Positions 10,301 through 15,311 of a stretch of DNA of 15,311 bases are shown piece by piece (the stretch's first letter is position 1; every line of letters begins with the position of its first letter). The stretch is from the NCBI GenBank assembly GCA_016758965.1, contig JAEPRB010000523.1, forward strand, positions 1-15,311. Reading direction: 5' to 3'. The translations under genes and the position numbers were made by a program. The notes beneath the pieces were generated by a model that searched no databases, was not told the origin of the DNA, and was given only the letters and a program-made list of their open reading frames with translations. This DNA is from Circinella minor (taxonomy: Eukaryota; Mucoromycota; Mucoromycetes; Mucorales; Lichtheimiaceae).

Positions 10301-11487
10301 AAAAAAAAAGGAGGGGTAGGTGGTCTAATTTCAAGAAAACAAAACAAAAATAAAAATAATAACGAATAGAATAAATTCGTAAATAGTAGATTATATATAT
10401 GGAATTCTCGTTGTAGTTGTTGTTTTTATATATATATATATACTTTCATAATGATCGACAAATAAATGGAATAACACAAGAAACATATAGGCTACCAGCA
10501 TATATATTTTTTTTTTTTTGCTTTCTAAAACATAATAATGATATATATAAAAAATTCCACGTACCTTTTTTAATTTGTTTTGCTTCACAATCTTTACAAA
10601 CCCATATTTCGATATCCTCTGCCTCGTCTGGATCAAGATCTACACATTCACAATGAAACCTAATAAAAGAATTACACACACACAAGTTAGAATTTGTTTT
10701 TTTTTGTCCTCTGTTTATCAATTTACCACCCCATTTTTTCTATTCCTCTTAAACTTCTTTTTTTTTTTCAAAAAAAAAAACTTACCATTGAGTACATTGA
10801 TCACATTGAACCATAGGATCACCATTATAAGGTTTTTGACATACACAATAAAGTTTTTTAACTTTGCCTTTCTTTTTTGGAGTTTCTGAATCATCATCCT
10901 TTGGTTCTTCTTGTTTTGGTTTCATGGGTGATGATGATTTTTTTGATTTTGTTGTTGTTGTAGTAGTAGTTGTTGTTGTTGGCTTAGTAACCGTGGTACG
11001 TAACCGAGTAGATGATCGTGTTCGTATTCTTCCTGTATCTTCCTCTTCTTTCTCTTGTTTTGGTTTATCATCATTATTATTACTATCGACCTTGTTATCG
11101 ATATCGTTTACCATAGTTTCAGGTATATCCACGTCCATATCATTATTATTAGTATTATCATGTACTGTTTCAGTAGCTGTTATAACAGGCTGTTGTAAAA
11201 GCATTTGTTGCGGTGGAATAAAATGAGATACATTTGAATCTGTAGTATTATTCGTTGTTGTTGTTGTTGCTGTTGCTCCTGCTGTTGTCACTGTTGTTAC
11301 TTGTTGGTGTGGATTATCATTCATAAATGCCGTAAGAGCTGCTGTACTCATCTCTGATGTTCCAAAAACAGAAGCCCAACCATCAGTATCCAAAGGAAAA
11401 TAAAATGGTTGATTGGGATCCACCGATGCACCAGCTACAACCGCGGCAGCAGCTGCTGCAGCTGCCGCATCGGCTGAAGAAGTAGTT

Positions 11488-11527
<40 letters not shown>

Positions 11528-11759
11528 GGGGTAAATAACTACTCTCTGTCCCTTGTAAATTCCATGAAGGGACTGTGGTTCCATTCGTGTCTGTTGTTGA
11601 TGTTGTAGTATTATCTTCATTAATACCATTCATTATGGATTCTTGTTCTTGTTTTAATTGAATTTTATTATCCTGATGAGTGTGTTGTTGTAATACACTT
11701 CCTTCTTCTTGTTGATCACGTAAATCAAGAAATTCGTCAAAGTTATTATGAATATCCAT
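7307..11759 (-). CDS. BYE1: Bye1/PHF3/DIDO-type transcription regulator: PHD, TFIIS central, SPOC; 1099 aa
   Basis: Exons on the minus strand are 11759-10786, 10659-10565, 9625-9534 and 9445-7307. Intron 1 (GTAAGT...TTAG) splits the PHD finger; intron 2 (GTACGT...CTAG) is 939 nt; intron 3 is 88 nt. Exon 3 is required, because joining exon 2 to exon 4 breaks the frame. The PHD finger (about 303-350) has all eight ligands (C305, C307, C319, C322, H327, C330, C346, C349), with Y304, M316 and W325 placed as in H3K4me3 readers. A KCLLPSCK...YCSDVC cluster (about 399-418) follows, then a TFIIS central domain (about 495-650) lacking the TFIIS zinc ribbon, so it should bind RNA polymerase II without stimulating cleavage. 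PKKRKV (775-780) is a nuclear signal. SPOC spans about 847-991; in PHF3 this domain binds the phosphorylated polymerase tail. The C-terminus is Pro/Gln/Arg-rich. Homopolymer runs (N12, A9, T, S12, Q) lie only in linkers. The start at 11759 is the first ATG of the long frame. Domain order matches yeast Bye1 and human PHF3/DIDO; the protein is larger than yeast Bye1 because of the linkers. Confidence 0.93.
8087..8113 (-). repeat. trinucleotide run encoding poly-Ser before the SPOC domain
   Basis: An ATG/CAT-type trinucleotide run is read on the minus strand as Ser codons, giving about ten to twelve serines just before the SPOC domain of the Bye1-like protein. It is a likely length-variable linker. 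Confidence 0.85.
9626..10564 (-). other. long intron 2 of the Bye1-like gene (939 nt)
   Basis: It begins GTACGT and ends ATCTAG. It is about eight to ten times longer than the other introns in the window and is filled with AT-rich and simple sequence: TAA/TTA runs around 9930-9970, TA runs near 10430, and T and A homopolymers. A small GC-richer patch at about 9795-9845 does not give an exon that keeps the frame. I see no nested gene. Confidence 0.75.
11487..11526 (-). repeat. (ATT)n microsatellite encoding poly-Asn
   Basis: A perfect TTA/ATT run of about a dozen copies encodes about twelve Asn in the N-terminal region of the Bye1-like protein. A GC-rich Ala run (about 11440-11470) lies close by. 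Confidence 0.9.
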
Positions 11760-12082
11760 GAGAAAAAAAAAGAAACAAAAACAAAGGAAAAGTCCAAAAA
11801 AAAAAAAAATAACAATAATAATAGTGTAATAGGAAAAAAAAAAAAAAAAAAAAAACTCGGCAGCTTAAAAGAGTCACGCGACACGAAATTTTTTATTAAA
11901 GCTGAGAGAATTTCCCGCTAATCCACCCAAATCTTCCGCCAAAGTTAAAAATATGTCGTATGTTTACAAATTTTTCTTTTCGAGTGTAAAAGTATAATAT
12001 AACGCAGGTATAACGTGTAAGAATATTATATCGATTATGAATATATCGTTTTTAGTTTGATAAACAGTGTTGAACTTGCCAG
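11760..12082. other. upstream region of the Bye1-like gene
   Basis: Two long T/A homopolymer tracts (read T on the minus strand) at about 11762-11855 precede the start codon. Farther upstream lies the site cluster described separately. The rest (11950-12080) is AT-rich with nothing I can name. Confidence 0.6.
11870..11945 (-). promoter_or_regulatory. candidate cell-cycle-type promoter cluster (SCB-like and E2F-like sites)
   Basis: About 110-185 bp upstream of the Bye1-like start codon, four site-like words fall within 76 bp. On the minus strand these are CTTTGGCGGAAG (11944-11933) and TAGCGGGAAA (11920-11911), both close to the E2F consensus. On the plus strand they are CACGAAA (11882-11888), an exact SCB core for SBF-type factors, and ACGCGA, one base from MCB. 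TGACTC, a Gcn4/AP-1 half site, is also present on the minus strand. The words are seen; function is inference. Confidence 0.35.
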
Positions 12083-12374
12083 GCCAAGTTAAAATACTTT
12101 GCCCAAAAACATGAATTCCGAGATCCAAATAAATACACGAAGTCTAGAAAATTATCTGATGGTCTATAATACTTACAGATCAGTATATAATAATACACTG
12201 TAAGCTGAGTCAGATGATATTGACCATGGTGATAATATTAGTAAAAAAAAAAACGGTGAGACTTTTAAACTTATTACCAAATTTATTAACTTCTTTTATA
12301 AAGTGCTATTACTTCTTGTTATTATGTTTTACATAAATGTCGGAGTGAATACTAAGTACCACTTTTGTTCTTTG
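12083..12374 (+). pseudogene. possible eroded coding sequence, family unknown
   Basis: Plus-strand sequence reads protein-like across two frames. Frame one runs 12083-12166 (AKLKYFAQKHEFRDPNKY and so on, ending KLSDGL then stop). The reading continues naturally in another frame from 12162 (LYNTYRSVYNNTL) to a TAA at 12201, then stays open for 57 more codons (AESDDIDHGDN and so on) to 12375. The switch looks like a 2-base loss in a TATATA run, and the TAA could be a mutated CAA or GAA. I do not recognise the family; a degraded transposon gene is possible. Chance open frames in AT-rich DNA remain an alternative. Confidence 0.3.
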
Positions 12375-12377
12375 TAA

Positions 12378-12492
12378 CTTCAGGTAACCATCGTCTTGTA
12401 CGAAAAGATGAACCTTGTAGGGCTTAGATCTAGCGTTACACGTATAATGGACACAGTAAATATGGATTTTTTTTTTGAACCTTCTATTTTTA

Positions 12493-12528
<36 letters not shown>

Positions 12529-12919
12529 CCTACTTTCATCCCTATACCTCCCGCCCCGTCCACAGTCTGACCAATATTTATCATTTTTATACAGTTATTG
12601 GTGTTTTCTCCGTACTCTTTTTTTTTCTATCAGAATACTAAATGTTTCACGTTAACTCTAACATATTATATTACACATAAAGCTAATAAATCAAAATTTC
12701 TGAATAAGTGACAAAAAAAGCTACTGTTCGGGTTTATATACTGTTATATTTCATCTTGGGTGATTTATTGTACGTACGTATAATAAAATTTTATCAATAC
12801 ATCATATATAAATTGGCTCTTTCTTTATATATCTCCACGATCTATACATAAATATTTTAATCCTAATAATTATCATTATTAATCTATTTTGAAAGATAAA
12901 ATAGAAAAATAAAAATAAA
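12378..12919. other. upstream region of the HET-like gene
   Basis: It contains a run of about 27 T (12501-12527), a TACGTACGTA palindrome (about 12771-12780) and a TATA box. The minus strand at 12310-12470 is open in two frames with protein-like words, but I found no credible exon structure. Confidence 0.5.
12805..12812 (+). promoter_or_regulatory. TATA box of the HET-like gene
   Basis: TATATAAA lies 108 bp upstream of the start codon at 12920, a reasonable distance for a fungal TATA element. In a region this AT-rich, chance occurrence is possible. Confidence 0.4.
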
Positions 12920-14680
12920 ATGTATGTTACCTACGAGCCCAAACAATTCTATAAAGCTGTTGAACGTCGTAAAGCTGGTGCCAATCTTATATATCAATGT
13001 AACGGACCTTATGATCGAGCCCCCAACCGTATTCCAAATGGTTTACCCAAGCCAGACTTCATGCCATGTAAACTTCTCCGTATATCTGATATGCAAATTG
13101 TGGAGGGTTCCAAAGTACAAGAAGGGTATTGTGCATTATCTTATTCTTGGAGTTGGTGTGGTAACAATGTCATGGACAATGTGAAGGGTAAAGCGAGACG
13201 CGTGGATGAAGGTAAACACAGAATTGTTTGGCGAGCCAAAAAAGTTCCAAAAAAACCAAGAGGTCGAAAACATGTTTCTCGCAAGACCAAGTTTGTTGTA
13301 TTCGAAGGCATTATACAACAAATAGGCAAGGATTTTAATGTCAAATATATTTGGTATGATCAATGGTGTATTGATCAAAATAACAAGGAAGAAAAACATC
13401 GCGAAATCAAACAAATGCATAAGATCTACAGTAACGCCTATTGTGCGATAGCATTGATTCCTGAACTTGTAGCCAAGAAAAACAAGGAACGAAATAGTAA
13501 ATATCCTTTTCGTTATTATGCAGATTCCAATTTAATATTTTCGTCAGACTGGTTTTCTCGTGTATGGACATTGGAAGAAGCTATCATGTCTCAAAAAATC
13601 TTATTTGTTGGTCAGAATGTACATTTTTGGGAAAACGTGGCTAGAGGAGATATTGACTTCCGAGCACTACTACAACGGCCCGTACGACTTAATGTGGCCA
13701 TGGTTTTATACCATGCTCATAGACGCGAAACTACGAAAGAGCACGATAGAATATTTGCACTTGCCAATATTTTTCCAGGCATTTTAGACAGTTTACATGT
13801 CAGTTATAGTCAACCACTCCACGACGCAATGATTCAATTTTATGGATTATTGGCGAAACAAGACCTTTCCATTCTCTGTTTCGGTGAGTATGATCATTAT
13901 AAACGTACATTTCTAGAAAGAAAATATTGGTACAAAAGTACTCTTCCATCATCTGTGGCCAATTGGTATCAGAATGTACCTATACGAAAACATGATCTAC
14001 CGTCTTGGTCTGGTGCCTTTGGAGAACATCTTATTTGCTCAGATCTTAAATCATTGTGGAAAACTGATTTTCAAAACTACAATGTCATTGGACGTACTAT
14101 GGAAATTAAAACCAGTTTCCTCTCTTCTTCTACTTTTATCGACCATCCTGCTTGTAACACTAATAATCGACAAGAAACCCCACTACTAAAATACAAAGAT
14201 TTACCACCGTTACCTTTTACCAACAATAATAATACATGGTGGATTCTAGGTATTACAGTTAAATTACCCGGACACACCAAAGCTAAAATCATTCCACTTT
14301 TTAGTGTACTTCGTGAATTTGATGAAATTGATTATGACGAGCTGATTGAAAATGTTACTCCAAAATTTCGATTATTATCCCATTTTTTACCAATAAACAA
14401 GGAACAACTCATTTGGCATAATTGTTCTACTGCTCCAAAAAAGGCATACACAAGGTTTACATTTAATTTAACAGAAACGATTGATGATTCCTCACCACGG
14501 TGCACTTTACTTTCAGGTATACCATTCAAACAAAATAGTGATGATGATTTAAGGTTATATCCTGTTATTCAACAAGATGGGAATCATTATAAAGCTATTG
14601 GTACATGCGAAATAGATAACTACCGCGATTTTTTCTCTGAATATAAACCTTCATTAGAAAAAATATTTCTTATTCAATAA
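12920..14680 (+). CDS. HET-domain-like protein, intronless, 586 aa
   Basis: This is a single uninterrupted frame. The ATG at 12920 has A at -3 and follows an A-rich leader. The N-terminal half carries the HET motifs in order: GYCALSYSW (69-77), YIWYDQWCIDQ (143-153) followed by REIKQMHKIYSNAYCAIALI (161-180), then WFSRVWTLEEA (211-221) and EHDRIFALANIF (274-285). HET domains (PF06985) are known from fungal heterokaryon incompatibility, where they trigger cell death in filamentous ascomycetes; remote similarity to TIR domains has been proposed. A basic stretch (about 106-123: KKVPKKPRGRKHVSRKTK) is inserted between the first two motifs, a feature I recall from Mucorales members. The C-terminal half (about 300-586) matches no domain I know; no NACHT, ankyrin or WD repeats and no membrane segments are apparent. 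AATAAA overlaps the stop (14679-14684). Its role in this fungus is not known. Confidence 0.88.
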   Translation: MYVTYEPKQFYKAVERRKAGANLIYQCNGPYDRAPNRIPNGLPKPDFMPCKLLRISDMQIVEGSKVQEGYCALSYSWSWCGNNVMDNVKGKARRVDEGKHRIVWRAKKVPKKPRGRKHVSRKTKFVVFEGIIQQIGKDFNVKYIWYDQWCIDQNNKEEKHREIKQMHKIYSNAYCAIALIPELVAKKNKERNSKYPFRYYADSNLIFSSDWFSRVWTLEEAIMSQKILFVGQNVHFWENVARGDIDFRALLQRPVRLNVAMVLYHAHRRETTKEHDRIFALANIFPGILDSLHVSYSQPLHDAMIQFYGLLAKQDLSILCFGEYDHYKRTFLERKYWYKSTLPSSVANWYQNVPIRKHDLPSWSGAFGEHLICSDLKSLWKTDFQNYNVIGRTMEIKTSFLSSSTFIDHPACNTNNRQETPLLKYKDLPPLPFTNNNNTWWILGITVKLPGHTKAKIIPLFSVLREFDEIDYDELIENVTPKFRLLSHFLPINKEQLIWHNCSTAPKKAYTRFTFNLTETIDDSSPRCTLLSGIPFKQNSDDDLRLYPVIQQDGNHYKAIGTCEIDNYRDFFSEYKPSLEKIFLIQ

Positions 14681-15031
14681 TAAAGAATACATATAAGTCA
14701 TTGTATAGATACTTTTCAGTTGTTGTCATATGTTGTGAATATGATATTTTACTTTATCTTCTTGTTAAAAGTCTTTTCTTGACAATTATTATAAGAAAAG
14801 AACTAGTCGGATTATTTGAGATGGGTTTAACAAGTATATTGAAATAATAGATTACGTGATAGTTGTATAGCAACGGTTGTCATAACCATATCCATGTTCT
14901 TTTTTTTCTTTTTCTTTTTCTTTTTCGAAAAGTCTATATGTGCCTGCTTCTTACCACAATAATTACTTTTTACTTAGAGAGAGAATGATTTTAACAAAAA
15001 GTACGTATTGTTAATAAGTTCATCTTTTAAA
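14681..15031. other. AT-rich region after the HET-like gene
   Basis: It should contain the HET gene 3' untranslated region and polyadenylation site. A CT-rich run (TTTTTTCTTTTTCTTTTTC) lies at about 14900-14925. I see nothing else. Confidence 0.55.
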
Positions 15032-15311
15032 TCATTTCATGTGATAATAATACATATCAATAATATAAGTCTTGTCTCGTCTTGCAAAGTCCGGCGGATT
15101 TTGAAATTTCTTTAACATATGCCCTACATATATCATCGATGGTAATTTGGACGGTTCAATGACACCTAATCTGCAAAATCGATTCAATTCCTTTTTTAAT
15201 GCTCCAGCTTCTTCTGGCGATATTTGTAAGGTCTTGTTCTAATCAGTTGTACGTCTCATGTATCAATGGATGCTTGTAATACTGCGTTGGTGCATGATAA
15301 ACTTGTATCGT
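15032..15311 (-). pseudogene. Ty3/gypsy-type reverse transcriptase relic, frame-broken, runs off the window
   Basis: On the minus strand, TRPYK is readable in one frame (about 15237-15223), and SPEEAGALKKELNR followed by LGVIEPSK in the next (15220 to about 15145). Together these are the hallmark N-terminal segment of Ty3/gypsy reverse transcriptase (RPY.LSPEE..ALKKEL...L..G.I.PS). The two parts are out of frame by one base, and a TAG at 15241-15239 interrupts the second frame. Further upstream, related-looking sequence lies in yet other frames. After PSK the usual SPW.SP core is missing; the frame instead runs through LKKFQNPPDFARR to a TGA at 15034-15032, so the element is truncated or internally deleted. 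No catalytic YxDD is present. It is a dead fragment whose 5' part lies beyond position 15311. Confidence 0.72.

Noticed and set aside
10864..11226. Plus-strand ORF of 120 codons opposite exon 1 of the Bye1-like gene
   Set aside because: It is a shadow: Val/Ser runs are the antisense of Thr/Asp/Asn repeats in the real exon.
12309..12584. Minus-strand ORF of 91 codons, or a spliced version using a 46-nt intron at 12529-12484
   Set aside because: The ORF crosses a poly-Lys run from a T tract, and the proposed intron is nearly all A with no branch site. Coding is not supported, though the 12310-12470 part has protein-like words.
1..15311. CRISPR arrays, bacterial operons or ribosome-binding sites
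   Set aside because: There are no regularly spaced identical repeats, and spliced genes with eukaryotic domains show this is not prokaryotic DNA.

Overview
The window looks like nuclear DNA of an early-diverging fungus, most likely Mucoromycota (Mucorales). It is strongly AT-rich, genes are interrupted by introns (mostly short, donors GTACGT, GTAAGT and GTAAAA), inter-domain linkers carry long homopolymer runs (N, A, T, S, Q), and the large intact protein on the right resembles HET-domain proteins I associate with Mucorales. This assignment is from memory of families, not from a search.

Layout. Positions 1-5312 are mostly AT-rich and gene-poor. They hold simple repeats, small inverted repeats, a recurring T11-12/A7-12 tract, a few short coding-like islands, and one candidate small spliced gene at 1129-1677 (84 codons, four exons, three introns that all begin GTACGT and are all phase 0). 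Positions 5313-6342 (minus) carry a three-exon gene for a 286-residue fungal PH-domain protein with a PPSY motif. Positions 7307-11759 (minus) carry a four-exon gene for a 1099-residue Bye1/PHF3/DIDO-type regulator: PHD finger, zinc-knuckle-like Cys cluster, TFIIS central domain, PKKRKV nuclear signal, SPOC domain. Its presumed promoter (11870-11945) has a cluster of sites resembling cell-cycle (SCB and E2F) elements. Positions 12083-12374 look like eroded coding sequence. Positions 12920-14680 (plus) are an intronless 586-residue HET-domain-like gene with a TATA box 108 bp upstream. The right edge (15032-15311, minus) is a frame-broken relic of a Ty3/gypsy-type reverse transcriptase.

How the genes relate. 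There are no operons. The Bye1-like protein should act on chromatin and RNA polymerase II, the PH protein probably at membranes, and the HET protein may act in self/non-self or stress-triggered signalling. The sequence shows no functional link among them. The HET gene is the most accessory-looking part of the window, sitting between degraded sequence and a retroelement relic.
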